From Anaeramoeba flamelloides (Eukaryota; Metamonada; Anaeramoebidae), in contig JANTQA010000048.1 of the NCBI GenBank assembly GCA_027625915.1, forward strand, positions 1,116,001 to 1,180,000: a stretch of 64,000 nt of DNA. The letters are read 5' to 3'. The translations under genes and the position numbers were made by a program. Positions 12,123 through 24,302 of this stretch are shown here, piece after piece (within the stretch, counting starts at the first letter, position 1; each line of letters opens with the position of its first letter). Under the pieces are notes generated by a model. That model was not told the DNA's origin. It was given only the letters and a program-made list of their open reading frames with translations, and ran no database searches.

Positions 12123-12944
12123 GAATAAAAATTGCTATTGTGAAAATATAAAGTAAATTTTTGTGTTTATTGAATTACTCGATCTGTTTTTTGGTCAAGG
12201 TTTAAATTGTAAATGAAGATGGGATAAAAAAAATGAAATTCGTTTCATTTCTTACGGATGAAAAGAACAATAATAAAGTAGAAACCATGAGGAATAATTA
12301 AGGTTTGGTATGTTTGGTACTTGTAATTTGTTAAATATTGGTATTGCAAATTACATTAATTTTGATACTGTTTGGTTTTCAGCAATTAGATTCACTTTTT
12401 CCTTTTGAATTTTTAAAATGTTTTTTAAAAATATCAAGAACTTTTGGACTTTCTTATTATTGAGACAAAGCTAGGATTTCATAAACCCCAAGTTTTGATT
12501 TTTAATAAAACTTGTCATTCAACTTTTATTGTTTTTATCATTTGTTGTTTATTTGTTGAATATTTTTTTTTATATTTTCACGAAATCTTATTTTGAATAT
12601 ATTTGGTTCATTATTTTGAGAAAATTGAATACCTAAATTACCGAATAAGATAATTCAAGAACATTTCAATCAAATATATTTCATAAGAATATATGTAGTT
12701 CAGTCTCGATAAATTTATTATATCATACTTTAATTAAAAGACATGATTTAGGAAATAATAATAAAATTCTGTGTTGTTTATTATAATTTGAGGTTAACCG
12801 TCGAGTCATTATGGTGAAATTTTTTTTTATGAAATGGAAAAAAACTTTTTAGTAATTTTAATGAGGACCTAAAACCAATCAAAAACAAACCAACCTATGA
12901 TGTGTGATCGATATCCAAAAATCAACAACTAAAGATGAGAACAT

Positions 12945-13070
12945 TTTTAGAAAAAAGTGCCAAAGAGAAACACTCAATTTCCAATTAGAATGTTTAGAAT
13001 ATACAATTTTGAAAACAATTATGTCAGTTTTGAGGTGTCGCTCTTTGGCGCTTTTTGAAATCTCGGTGGA
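12945..13070. repeat. Small imperfect hairpin
   Basis: AGTGCCAAAGAGAAACACTCAA near 12956 is matched in inverse by TTGAGGTGTCGCTCTTTGGCGC near 13030, about 60 bp apart. The arms are richer in G and C than the surroundings. It may be a tiny foldback element; no target duplication was recognised. Confidence 0.5.
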
Positions 13071-13319
13071 CTTTTTTTTTTCATTTTTTTCATTTTTCAA
13101 ATGAGTTATTTTTATCGTAAGAATATTACAAAATCCTTACCTCATCAAATTTAGAGGGTTACCAATTAATTAAAAATCATATTAAATCGGATTAAATTGA
13201 TAGCGAAATTCAAGAAAGCAATTTGTTTTAAATTAAAGAAATTTTACCATTTGCAAATCGAAAATGAGAATAGATGAATTTTTTTTTCTAAATTTTGAAT
13301 TTTTGAAATTGAGAACTCT

Positions 13320-13520
13320 TTTGAACTTATTTTTCTTCCTTGAATTTTTTGTCAAAGAGATCCAATGAAATAAAGTTTTTTTTTGTTATTTGAATTTTGT
13401 CAACCAAAAGAAGGACATTTTGACAATACCCTTTTTGGTCCCAGGCAACTCCCCGAGTCTGGAGTATTTTCACGGTGAATGACTAGACCATTAAGGGATT
13501 AATCTTTTTTATCGAACAGG
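13320..13520 (+). repeat. Repeat family F2, right-hand fragment
   Basis: Matches 54215-54420 in order: AGAGATCC.ATGAA, ATTTGAATTTTGTCAA, AAAAGAAG, TATACCC/AATACCC with TTTTTGG, then AATGACTAGA. This looks like the detached right end of the element seen more fully at 53460-54430. Confidence 0.6.
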
Positions 13521-14309
13521 ATAAAATTTTAAAAAATTATTAATGTTTTTTTTTATATACTCAGTTATTTATTATAGATGAAAAGAGTAAAAAAAAGATA
13601 TGATATACTAAAAAATCATATAATGAAATTTTTTTAGGTAAGATCTATTTTTTTTTTTAATTTTTTCTCTGAAAAATAAAATTCTAAAATTCTTTTTCTT
13701 TCTTACAATATAAAGATGAAAAGCCTCTTTATTATTATTTTCATCATTATCAGATGCCAAATAGTATTTATTACTCTTAATATTAATATAAATATATTTC
13801 TTTTTAAGATAATTCTTTTGATTAACAAAAAAATCAATTTATTAGAAATTGTTAAAAATAATTTTATTTTAAATTATGGTAGTTTTAAGAATTAATATTT
13901 TTCAAATAATTTAAAATTTTTAATCAGAAGACGTGTTTTTTTTTAGTATAAAATTTCATTTTTGAATTTGAAATTTCTTGAAAATAATGGGAAATTTTGT
14001 AATTTTCTTCACCAGAATTCAAAATCATTTTTTTATTTCAGATATTATTTAAATTGTTTTAATAATATTTGCGAATAAAACCAAATGATTCATTAAAATA
14101 GAATTTGCTAGTGAAAATTATTTTTTATTGTTTTTTTTCTTCAGTTTTTTTGAAATAACGAGAAAATTATTAATTTTAAACTTTAAAGAATAAAAAAATT
14201 AATAGATATTAATTTTATTGATAAATTTTAATTCGGTTTTGATCCAATTTAGATTTATTTTATGATCTATAATTGTGTTACAGTTATTTTCAATTTTAAG
14301 ATTAAAACT

Positions 14310-14530
14310 TCAAATGATAATTAAGGTAAAAAAAAACTCAAATTTGGTCACAAAATTCAAATTCTAGTAAAATAAATTGTAAAAAAAAAAAAAATCCAAA
14401 AAATATTTCTAAATTTGGAGCTTTTATTGGTGTATAAATTTTATTGAAATTTTGTTTCTTAAAAGTGAAATTGACTGTATTGTAAATTTTGGTGTGATTA
14501 AAACTCTGATAATAACCATTTTTATAAAGA
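14310..14530 (+). repeat. Palindromic family P, copy 1
   Basis: A near-palindrome of about 200 bp with CAAATTTGGTCACAAAATTC on one side and its rough inverse on the other, centred on TAAAATAAATTG. The same layout occurs at 14860-15060, 27510-27720 and 28880-29060. The open frame at 14338-14538 lies entirely inside it and is not a gene. Confidence 0.65.
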
Positions 14531-14859
14531 AAAAACAATAACTGATAATTTTTACACTTTAAAAAAAACCTATAAAAGTGTGAACAGAAACTTTATATCT
14601 TATATTAAAGCATTGGTATATTAATAAACAAACTTGATTATTATTAAGAATTATGTAAATTCAAGAAGAAAAATTTTTATATTTTAATTGTTTAAATATT
14701 GTTGACTTTAAGAAAGATTATTTAAAATTATCTTTTTTTAGCTTTTTTGGAAATATCTTGAATCAAAATTTTCAAAATATAATAAATAAGAAAATATTGT
14801 GGATGGGAAACAAGGATTACGAAAAAATCTATAATCAGTTTCACTTTTAAGGTAAAAAC

Positions 14860-15060
14860 TTACTACGGAATTTAAGGCACGATAAAAATTTCAAATTTAA
14901 GCACAAAATCCAGTTTCACGTAAAATAAATTGTGAAAACAAAATTTCAAAATTTTTACATTATATTGAGATTTTTATGTGACTTAAATTTCATTAAAAGT
15001 TAGTGCCTGAAATTTGAAACTGATTGTAAATAACAGTGAAAAAAAAATGGACTTGGTTAA
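14860..15060 (+). repeat. Palindromic family P, copy 2
   Basis: Contains AATTTAAGCACAAAATCC, then TTTCACGTAAAATAAATTGTG, and ends AGTGCCTGAAATTTGAAACTG. It matches copy 1 and, on the opposite strand, the copy at 27510-27720 block by block. Non-coding. Confidence 0.7.
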
Positions 15061-15399
15061 AAATAAAAATTGAATAAACATTTTTGAGTTCATTTGTTTT
15101 TTTTTTTTTTAATAATAGAGGAAGGTAACTTGAGAAAAATATTACAAAATAAAATATGAAGAAGAACAAATTATTTATAAAAATAAAAAAAAAGTTGCTA
15201 TTGTAAGATATTGTTCATGGTCAAGAATAACTATCTATTTTAACAATGTTACAGATTATTCAACAGTAAACTTTTTCGGGTTTTCCTTTTAACAAAAAAA
15301 TGTTTTGTCGTTTTTAGGGTTAAATTTTAATTATTTTTAAGTCTTTTTGGATTATCTGTTTCCTGAAAATAAAATTAGAAAATTTATTAAATTTTTTTG

Positions 15400-16080
15400 A
15401 GAGGATTGGACGATATCTTTGCTAAGTCACAATAAAGTTACAAAAATCTTATCTATTTTTATCATTTCGCAATATTATTGAAAATTATAATTATCAAAAA
15501 TATTCCAGAAAATCACAATAATTATTTAAAAATCATTATAAAGGCTAAAATATCTTGAAAATAATCAAACCTCTATATAATAGTTCATAACTTTTGGATT
15601 AATTCAAAACCGTCAATATTTAGACAATAAAATTTTATTTGAGCCAAAAATAGATCCTTGAAATAAAAGTAATTCTTGAAAAAAAAAAAAAAAAACGTGA
15701 TTCTTCTAAGGATCAGATCAAGGAGTTTTATTGTGTTTTTATTTGGTTTTGTTGACACACCGATCGATCATTTTAAATCAACAAAAGTAATTAAAAAAAA
15801 AATAAAATAAGTAGTTTCTCCGTCAATTTTTGTATTATAAATTGTTTTGAATAAAAAAAATATTCTAATACAACCATGCCATTCACTGATTCTTTTAAGT
15901 ATATATTATTAGAGTAAAAAGTTTTATATAATCTAGGAAACCTGAAAGGGGTCACAAAACTTTTCAAAAGCTTTCACAATAACTATAGCCACTTTATGGC
16001 GATATTATTAGATTTTTGGAACATTTGTAATAAATTTTTTATCTTATTGTACTTCTTCTTCTTTTTCTTAACATATTGGC
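15400..16080 (+). repeat. Repeat family F2, older copy
   Basis: Collinear with 53470-54110 for about 650 bp. Shared landmarks in order are ATAAAGTTACAAAAATC, TAATAGTT.AT, AAAATAGAT, GATCAG..AGTTTTATTGT, GATCATTTTAAATCAAC/GATCCTTTTTAATCAAC, TTGTCTTGAATAA/TTGTTTTGAATAA and AAAAGCTTTCACAA. The TCGCGAT motifs of the younger copy are eroded here. Confidence 0.7.
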
Positions 16081-16329
16081 TGTGTATAGAAAACACAACG
16101 AAAATGTTTTTTTTTTTTGATAGATAACCAAAAAAACGGAAAATTCATCTTTCTTCTTTTTGGTTATTTAACTTGTGAAGGTAATAAAAATCCATGATTT
16201 TGAAAAAGAATATCTCTTTTATATTCAATAACACTTTTTGAAATCGAGGGTTATATATGTGATCATAATATTTATAGGAAGATTTAAAATTTTGATAAAA
16301 AACTATTAAAAGTATAAAAATTTTTTTTT

Positions 16330-16680
16330 ACATTACAAACTGTCTCGGGCCTTTTATAAAACTTTTGGGTCTTTCAAAACTTTCAAACACCTGGAGAAAA
16401 TTCATACCTTTGCAAACACTTCCTAAGATTTTTAAAGAGTGAAAGCCTGTTCCAAGTCTCAAATCTTTGTAAAAATTCTGGGATTTTGTAATGTAATTTA
16501 AAAAAAATAATAATCTTTTTTCAATTATTTTTGTGTTTTCTCACGACAAGTATTTTATTACGGTTTTATGATTTTTCGCGATTAAGTTGGACTAATAGTG
16601 ATTTTTTCCTATTATTGCGAATGTATTGTTAATATCGTGATAATTTATTTTATCCTCAAAACCTCTTTTATATGTCTCAA
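16330..16680 (-). repeat. Repeat family F2-related end, inverted
   Basis: On the minus strand this begins AGAGGTTTTGAGGATAAAA and continues with degenerate CGCGAT-like motifs. It ends with a GGAAGTGTTTG...TATAAAAGG block. The plus strand at 56840-57190 has the same order of blocks. Confidence 0.6.
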
Positions 16681-17579
16681 ATTAAAAAAAAATTAGCATT
16701 ATATATTAAACTAAACTATTTTTCCAAAATTTTGACTCACTTTATAATGTTAATGGAAGTTGTTTTGAGGGCTTGTCATGTATTCTTATCAAAACAATAT
16801 TTTCAAATTTTTGGATCAGAATCTTTTTTTCTAATTTTGCAAATTTTTGTTTTGCTTTTTCAAATTTATGTTTTTCTTTTATTCTTTTTCTTTTTCTATT
16901 TCTTTTTCTTTTTTTTTGATACTTTTTTTTTTGCAAAAGATCATGTGGAAAAAAAAAGATCTTAAAAAAGGCAAATAATCACTAAGAAAATTGAGACTAT
17001 GTAAGGTCTTTTAAAATGAATTTAATTATTAGTAAACAAAAAAATCTTCTTAACCCTTTTTTCAGTGAAAGTTCAGTAATAAAAAATCGTTAATGCTCAT
17101 TTCAAAAATTATGACTCAATTTTTTTTTAGTTTTTGGCTTTATTTTTTTTTAATTTGTTAAAATATCAGGTTGTTATAGATTTAGAATGATTTAAAAGTG
17201 AATTACGAATAATATTTAGTTATTAGTTGTTCTTGAATACTAAAGGATATATATATTATCAATCTATTTTTTTAAGGTGGGTCACAATTTTTGAAATGGA
17301 GTTTAGTTTGGAATGAAAAGTAATTAATTTTTGAATAAAATATAAAATCACGAGATAATCGCATTTAGGTTATTTTTTTTTCATTATTATTTTGATGAGA
17401 AAATCTAATGGTTATTTAAGCAAAAATAAACTTTTTAAAAAAACTTCTGTTAGCTTTTGGAAAATTGTATTTTTTTAATTAAATCAAAGATTTAATTGAA
17501 TAAAATATAAATTCGGAAAAACTTTGGACATTCCACAGCACTCTACAATATTCTACATTATTCCTTCCACTTTAACCAA

Positions 17580-17665
17580 TAGAATAAGAATAAGAATAAG
17601 AATAAGAATAATAATAAAACTAAGAATAAGAATAAGAATAAGAAAAAGAAAAAGAAAAAGAATAA
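17580..17665 (+). repeat. AAGAAT/AAGAAA hexanucleotide microsatellite
   Basis: Tandem AGAATA units pass into AGAAAA units just downstream of the 3' end of the minus-strand gene that ends at 17800. A simple-sequence repeat with no evident function. Confidence 0.9.
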
Positions 17666-17799
17666 AAAATTTAATAAACTTTTAAAAAAAATAAATAATA
17701 AAAATAAAACTGTGATTAATTTTCAGATTCACTATTCTCTAAATTCTTGTTGATATAACTTTGAGAATGGTTTGTAGAGCCCATCTTTAAATCCAATTT

Positions 17800-20202
17800 T
17801 TAATAATCTTCTGATTGATCGCTTGATAGTTTGTTGTTTGATTGACTTGAGGAATGGTGAAGTGATCGATCAGAAGAATTACTTTGATCAGTCATATCTG
17901 ATGCTTTATCCTTTTTATTTGAGGAATTTTCCACATCGTTATCAGAACTATTGCTCTTTTTTTCTTCTTTGCCAGATTTGTGTTCTGATTTAATATCTGA
18001 TTCTGGCTCTGATTTAAATTCTGTTTCTGATTCTGATTCTGTTTCTGTTTCTGATTTTGATTTAAATTTTTCTTGTTGTGATTCGTTTTCGGAATTTGAT
18101 TGAGAATCTTCTTTATTATTTGATTGATATTCCGGTTCGGACTCAGATTCAGATTTATGTTTTGACTTTGATTTTTTTTTTGATTTTGATTTTGATCTTT
18201 CTTTTTGTAACTCTTTTTCGGAATTTGATTGGGAATCTTTTTTATGATTAAATTTTGTTTCCTTGCCTGAAGAACTGTTTTCGTTGTTAATGGATAAATT
18301 TTTCTTTTTCTTTTGAGTTTTCTTTTTCTTTGTCTTTGTCTTTTGATTTTGATCTTTTTTTTTCTGTAATCTCTCTTTTTTTAAAATTTTTTTATTAATT
18401 TTAACTTCTTTTTTTAAGAAAGATTTAATTTTGTTCTGAATCTTATTTAATTGTTTTTGGGTATGGTTATCTTCGAAAGACATAATATTAAAAATGTTAA
18501 TATTTTGATTAAAATTCTTTAAAATAACTTTAGGAAATAAAGACTGTTTTATTATTAAAAAATCTAAGGCAAATGTTAATTTTTCCATTTGTGAATTGAA
18601 AATTATTTGAACCCTTGGTGATGGCGAATTAGATTGAACAGGTAATAAATTAATTTTATTTAGTTGTTTTTTTTCAAAAGAAATTGTAAAATTTCTCGTA
18701 AAATTAAAACAATAAATTTTATATCCAATTGTTAATAATAAGACTTTTGTGGTTAATAATACTGATCCAATGAACTTTGTAGATTCTTGAATTATATCGA
18801 TAGGATAGCAATTAATGAATTTTCCGAATTTATTACAATTTATTGTATTTAAATTATTATTATTCTCCTTCTCCTTCTCCTTCTCCTTCCCCTTTCCTTT
18901 CCCCTTCGAATTATCTTCGATATTATTTAAAACCAATGGTTTAGTATTTCCTTTAATTGAATATCCCCAAGTTTTGTTGTTTTTTGATTTTTTAATAATA
19001 TTACTAAACAGAGCGGAATTAGTTAATTCAAAAAATTCAATTAAATAAGATGGGTTGTTTTGTATTTTTAAAAACAGTTTTAAGGGGTTTTTCTTATTAA
19101 CTATCGTTGAGCACTGATTTATTGGATATATTTTTATACCATTATTGAAGAAAATTGTAATCCAATTATTATTACAAATTAATAGAATTCTATTATGTTG
19201 TTTTCCTATAAGTCTAGCATTAAAAACAAATTTTGTGAATGGCAATTGTTTAGAAACAACTGTATTTGGAATTTGTAAATATAAATGATCGTTTATTGAA
19301 TCCAAATTAATGCCTTCTACAATATTATTATTAAATCTTAATTTTTGTTGATCATATTGCTTTATAAAAGACTTATAATCTGTATAATTAAGAAATAAAA
19401 TTGAGAATTGAGTTGAATGTGTGTGTTGGCTATTTTTTAAGTCGTAAGCATAAAGAGAATGATTTTGAAATTTTTCTTTTATAAAAATATTTGGGTACAA
19501 TTTAAAATTTTGATCAATTTTAAAAATATTTTCATTTTCATTTTCAGACTCAGATTCGTCGCTGTTCTCACTATCTACGTCTTCATTTAAATTCTTAGAA
19601 TTTGAAATGTGCTCAAATATTAAAGTTTTACATCTTCGCTTTTTTTTAAAAATTGTTAGACTTAAATTAAGTTCAAAGGCATTCATTTCCCAAGTTTGTA
19701 TTGTTTTTTCAGAATCCAAATCATTTGTTGATAATTTATCAATCCCAAACTTACGGTGAGGGAAAAATAGTTTAAGATATGAACCAGATATTTCAATATA
19801 TCCATTCATTGACATCATCCCTTTCCCCTGTATTGCTATTTCAAATGCATCTTTAGATGGTGTTGTTTTTCTAAGTTCATCATTATGAAAATGATCAATT
19901 TCATATTCCATATTTAAATTTGTTTTTTGATCTTTGTCAAGTAAGGATTTTCGATTTAGAAATTGTTGTGAGTCAAAGGTTTGAAACCCATCTTCTTCAA
20001 AATTGATGTCTTCATCATCTGATGTGGAACTGAAATTTTCATAGTTGTTTTGTTTTGAAAGGGTCGATTGGATTCCCTTTAAAGTGTGCCGAAGTAAATG
20101 TGTTCTTTGTTGTGAGGATCTAATAGATCCTTTAACACTCCTTAAAGTTCTTGTTGACTTTTGAAGTGTTAAAATGGAAACAGGTTTGGGCTCCTTGACC
20201 AT
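17800..20202 (-). CDS. Unrecognised 800-residue protein with PH-like modules and charged tail
   Basis: A single exon with an ATG at 20202. I do not recognise the family. Three stretches have the strand pattern of PH-like folds: about 117-285 (FEIAIQGKG, GYIEISGSYLKLFF, split by an acidic insert near 208-226), 320-405 (FTKFVFNARLIG, ILLICNNNWITIFF) and 475-552 (FIGSVLLTTKVLLLTIGYKI). A short Gly-Lys then Lys-Glu run lies at 433-446. From about 590 to the end the protein is low complexity: first Lys-rich coiled-coil-like, then Ser/Glu/Lys-rich and phospho-acceptor-like. There is no signal peptide or membrane segment, so a cytoplasmic or nuclear scaffold is likely. The PH-like reading comes from secondary-structure impression only. 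The nearby gene at 24.3-25.6 kb has similar modules. Confidence 0.75.
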   Translation of the reverse strand: MVKEPKPVSILTLQKSTRTLRSVKGSIRSSQQRTHLLRHTLKGIQSTLSKQNNYENFSSTSDDEDINFEEDGFQTFDSQQFLNRKSLLDKDQKTNLNMEYEIDHFHNDELRKTTPSKDAFEIAIQGKGMMSMNGYIEISGSYLKLFFPHRKFGIDKLSTNDLDSEKTIQTWEMNAFELNLSLTIFKKKRRCKTLIFEHISNSKNLNEDVDSENSDESESENENENIFKIDQNFKLYPNIFIKEKFQNHSLYAYDLKNSQHTHSTQFSILFLNYTDYKSFIKQYDQQKLRFNNNIVEGINLDSINDHLYLQIPNTVVSKQLPFTKFVFNARLIGKQHNRILLICNNNWITIFFNNGIKIYPINQCSTIVNKKNPLKLFLKIQNNPSYLIEFFELTNSALFSNIIKKSKNNKTWGYSIKGNTKPLVLNNIEDNSKGKGKGKEKEKEKENNNNLNTINCNKFGKFINCYPIDIIQESTKFIGSVLLTTKVLLLTIGYKIYCFNFTRNFTISFEKKQLNKINLLPVQSNSPSPRVQIIFNSQMEKLTFALDFLIIKQSLFPKVILKNFNQNINIFNIMSFEDNHTQKQLNKIQNKIKSFLKKEVKINKKILKKERLQKKKDQNQKTKTKKKKTQKKKKNLSINNENSSSGKETKFNHKKDSQSNSEKELQKERSKSKSKKKSKSKHKSESESEPEYQSNNKEDSQSNSENESQQEKFKSKSETETESESETEFKSEPESDIKSEHKSGKEEKKSNSSDNDVENSSNKKDKASDMTDQSNSSDRSLHHSSSQSNNKLSSDQSEDY

Positions 20203-21059
20203 CTGCCTTAGTGGGGGGCTTTTGAAATATTTAAAGCATCGATATAATAATTCAGATAAATATTTATTTGAACATTCAAATACAATTTGGTTTTTTTTTG
20301 TTTTTAATTTTAAAATTTTGGGTTGAATTAAATCAAAATCAAGCTATTTATCATTTATTATAAAATTTTTAAGAGATTAAAAGAAATGATGAATTAAAGA
20401 GAACTGAAAAAATTCAAAAAAAAAAAAAAAATAATTTTTTGTGGTTGATCTTGGGTTTTTATTTTTATGAAGAGCAATTCTCATTGTTGGTGTTTTTCGG
20501 TCAATTTTACAAGTTTGAAAATGTCTAAATTTTTGTTAAAAAAAGTTTGAGAATATTGATGTTATCAGTTGTAGTAGGTTGACATTATTATCGATTTTTC
20601 TTTCTTCAATAATTTGAACAAATTTTTCATTTAGAAATATTTTATCAATACTTTTTTATTTAAACTTTTAACTTTTTATTTTTATGTTTGTTTCAATCGT
20701 ATATATGTGTGTGTGTATGTGTGTGTATGTATTGAACATATAAATATTATTATCAATAATAAAAACCTTTTTATATTAAAATACTTTTTGAATAAAAGAA
20801 TTCCACATCATTATAATTTATTGTTAGTCCAAAAAATCAGTGAAAAGAAGTTTCATTTCACATTTCAAAACAATAATAAAGATCTGAGAATAAGCGATTT
20901 ATTTTTTAGAAATTAAATTAATTGGCTTTGTCCGATTTTTATTTTTCAAAATAAAATTATTTCTTGAATGATTTTTTTTTGAAAACATACTTTTAATGTG
21001 GATTTTAAAGTTACTCATCCTAACTTTTTAATTCTCATTTTTTTTTTTTTTTTTGGGAC

Positions 21060-21520
21060 TTGTTATCCTATGCAAAAAATTGAAAATTTTGGATTAAAGA
21101 ATTAATTAATTTAAAAAAAATAAAAATAATAAACAAAGAAAGAATAATATGTTTGATATTATTCAAAATAAAGTCTCGTTATTTATCTTGTCATTGATTA
21201 ATGATAAAGAAAATTTTGATTATTTATTGAAATTTTTAAACAAAAATTTAGAAATTAGGGAAGCGCTGTCAAGTGCCTTAGAGTGCATAGGTTTTCTTGG
21301 GGTTTTCTGTTTTATCTGTTAAGTGTTCTAGGTTTTTTTAGGTTTTCTATTTAATTGGAAAATCAATAGATTTTCGTTAGGTTTTTTTTTATTTCAAAAA
21401 ATAAAAAAAAACTAGAACACTTCAGAAATAAAATAGAAAACCTCAAAAAAACCTAACGGAAATCTATTGATTTTACAAATAAACAGAAAACTCAAGAAAA
21501 GAGAACGACAGTTTTATTAA
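21060..21520 (+). repeat. Foldback repeat family F1, copy B
   Basis: Left half matches copy A (8690-8880) for about 190 bp. The right half carries inverted modules: AATCAATAGATTTTCGTTAGG against CCTAACGGAAATCTATTGATT, and AAGTGTTCTAGG against CTAGAACACTTC. The module order differs from copies A and C, as expected if the foldback modules are reshuffled or gene-converted. Confidence 0.75.
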
Positions 21521-22879
21521 ATCAAAAGAATAGAGAAAAATCTTTGATTTTAATCAATTCTATTAAATTCTAGAAAAGTAAACAACATTTTTTTTTAATT
21601 CGTATTTTTATTTCGAAAATAAATTCAATTTCTAATCAAAACGAAAATAAAAAAAAACTAGTAACTGAAAGAAGAAATTAATTTCCTCCTCACAATAATA
21701 AAAAAAAAAATCAATCACCATTTTTTTTTCTTTTAATTAATTTACAATCATTTCCCTTAAAGGGTAAAGTTTTTAAGTTAAAGAGAAATAATGAATTTAA
21801 TTTATAACTTCAAACCCCAAGTTAAATTGTTGGACTTATTTCTATTTTATACAAATACTTGATTCAATATTTTTTTAAAACACATCTCAATTTTATAAAA
21901 TTAGCTAAATTATTTAAATTTTTTTTTTTTTGTTCCAGAGACATTCTTGAGGACAATTTAAAAAAAACGTCTGTGAAACTTCTCTCTTGGGTGCATTTTA
22001 GAATCTAAAAAAAATTAATTTTTATACTTTTTACTTTTTACATATTCCCTTCTAAAATTGTTTGGGTTCATTCGGTTCCTTCGGTTCTTCTGCTTTTTGT
22101 TTTTGTTTTAGTGTTTGGAGGTGGTAAAACGTATAAAAATTGAGAATTATAAGAATTGATACACTTGTTCCTTATTTGATCTCAAGTAGTGTTGATTAGA
22201 TCTCAGACAAGGACTTATGCAAACTGGACTTAACTTAATAAACTTAGCTGGGGTGAATAGGGTCAAATGAAGCAATTTGAAACCGACTGAACTGGACTAT
22301 ATCGACCTTTCTATACAATTCATATGCCCAGATGGTATTCAAATTGGGTTATTGTTGTCAAGTATGTGACTTGTACCGGAATTTTGCGAAAACAAGATTT
22401 AGGAAACTTTCAAAAAAAAATAATAATAATAAAAAAATGGCAGTGAATAAAAATAATAAACTAAAAATGAAAAATCAAAATTCTTATTCTTAAAAACTCA
22501 GTACTTTATAGATTCAACCCATCTATAAAATTCTAATTTAAAACTTATTAAAGTTACCTATTTCATTTGATCTATAGTTGGTCAAATATTTAGACTTCCT
22601 TATTTAAAAAATAAATTCTGGTGATGAATCAGAAATTTTCAAAATAAAGGGAAATAACTTTCAAACAATTCAAAACTCTGGGGTAAAAAAAAAAACTTTT
22701 TAATAAAGTTTTTTATCAATTTTTATTATTTTTTTTTTTTTAATGTCTTGTTTTTCTAGATTTTTTTTTGTCTTTGTTTAAAAAAAATTCTTTTTATTTT
22801 TTCAAGAAAAGCTATCCTATGATTTATAATCTTACATGCATTATTTATAGGATAATAAACTTTAAATAAATTTATTATT

Positions 22880-23225
22880 TCATGAAGTTTTCTAGAGTTC
22901 CGTAGGGTGCCTAGGTTTTTTTTAATTTTTGAATTTACTTTTTATTTCTCAAATTAAAAAAAATCATAACGTCGCTTTTCCAGAATTTAATAGAATTAAG
23001 AAAAATCAAAGATTTTACTGTCTTTTTTTTGAATTAAAAAAAAACTAACGAAAGTGTCCGTAGAGTAACGGCGCTTTTCCAAAATTCAAAAGAATAGAGA
23101 AAAATCTATTGATTTTACTCAATTCTTTTAAATTCGGGAAAAGCTAACGACAGTTTTTTTTAATTTGAAAAATAAATCGAAAATTAAATGAATTTTCGTT
23201 TTATTTCTCAAATTTAAAAAAGTAT
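22880..23225 (+). repeat. Foldback repeat family F1, diverged copy
   Basis: Starts GTTCCGTAGGGTGCCTAGG and then repeats modules such as ACGGCGCTTTTCC, AATCTATTGATTTTACTC and GGGAAAAGCTAACG in both orientations. The ends are not clear. Confidence 0.6.
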
Positions 23226-24302
23226 AACGGTAAACAGGGGGTAATTTTGATGAACCGCCTCTCTTTAATATTAAAAATAATAATAAATAAAAATCTATTA
23301 GATTTTTTTTTCATTTTTTAAAAGGAGTAATTTTACAGAAAAAAATCAAATAAAATTACTACTTTGTCAAATATGATGGGTTATAGAACAACCACAAATT
23401 AGATTAAATTCGAATATAATCATGTTTGTACTGAAAGATAACGATTTGTTTAAAATCGAAGAAATTTTGAATTTTGAATTAGTAAACAAGTAACAAATTG
23501 TTTTTGTTTTTGACAAACTAGGATTTTTTGTATTGAAATTCGATGTTTCTTTATTGCTATTTTCAAAAAGTACTGATGAAACGTTTTATAAATTGATGCA
23601 TAAACTGTACTGGTCGCTCATTTTAAACAGTTTGAATAATACTTTAAAACTTGGAATCCCCATTTTTTAAAAAAAGGTTTACTCTGATTTCTTTTCAATT
23701 TTTTCTATTAAAAGAAGAGCGCTTTCACTATCTCATTTTTAGAGAGTACGCAACTTTTTGATTATGAATAGAATACATGATAGTGGCCAGTGCCTTAAAA
23801 TTTAAAAGTTTTTTTTTTTTTAAAGTGTTAAAAAAAATAATCAAACAAACGAAATATACTTTTTGATCAATTAAATAATTTCAAAAAGTGAGAACTTTTA
23901 CTTTTTTTTAAGATCGTCAGAATTAAAACTTTTTTAAAGTTCTATGTTTTAATAAAGTGTTCTATTTTAAAAAAGTGCTTTTCTTCTCACACTTAACCAG
24001 TCCCTACGCCACATTTGAAGGTTAAGGTCACACTTTTATTAAAATTGAAAAGTTTTTATTCGGAAAGAGTTTTTGTTCCGAAAAAAAGTTTTTTAAAACA
24101 GAAAATTTCAAAAAAGTTTTGAAAAAGTACTCACTTTTTTAAAATAGTTAATATAAATTTCAACATTCCATTTTTCAGAAGAAACAAACCAATTACTTTG
24201 ATATTGTTACAACTAATTGATTGGTACAGATTTGTTTCTTCTGTTTTTTGTATAACAGTCTTCATACACATGTGTAAAAATCAATTTTTGAATTTTTGAA
24301 GT

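Larger units (their letters stand above)
12123..17799. other. Long intergenic stretch with several repeat families
   Basis: No gene is supported. A lysine-rich minus-strand frame at 16742-16936 and its Phe-rich antisense are low-complexity sequence. The stretch contains a hairpin near 12945-13070, fragments of repeat family F2 (13320-13520, 15400-16080, 16330-16680), two copies of the palindromic family P (14310-14530 and 14860-15060) and an AAGAAT microsatellite (17580-17665). Confidence 0.6.

Noticed and set aside
14338-14538. 66-residue minus-strand frame
   Set aside because: Lies inside a palindromic repeat copy.
16672-16965. Phe-rich plus frame and Lys-rich minus frame
   Set aside because: Low-complexity TTTTTC-type sequence without motif; no splice context.
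20704-20735. TG-rich run, considered as telomere-like
   Set aside because: Irregular TGTGTATG microsatellite, too short and internal.
22150-22390. Less AT-biased patch, thought to be a tRNA cluster or gene relic
   Set aside because: No cloverleaf arms or A/B box found by eye, and stops in every frame.
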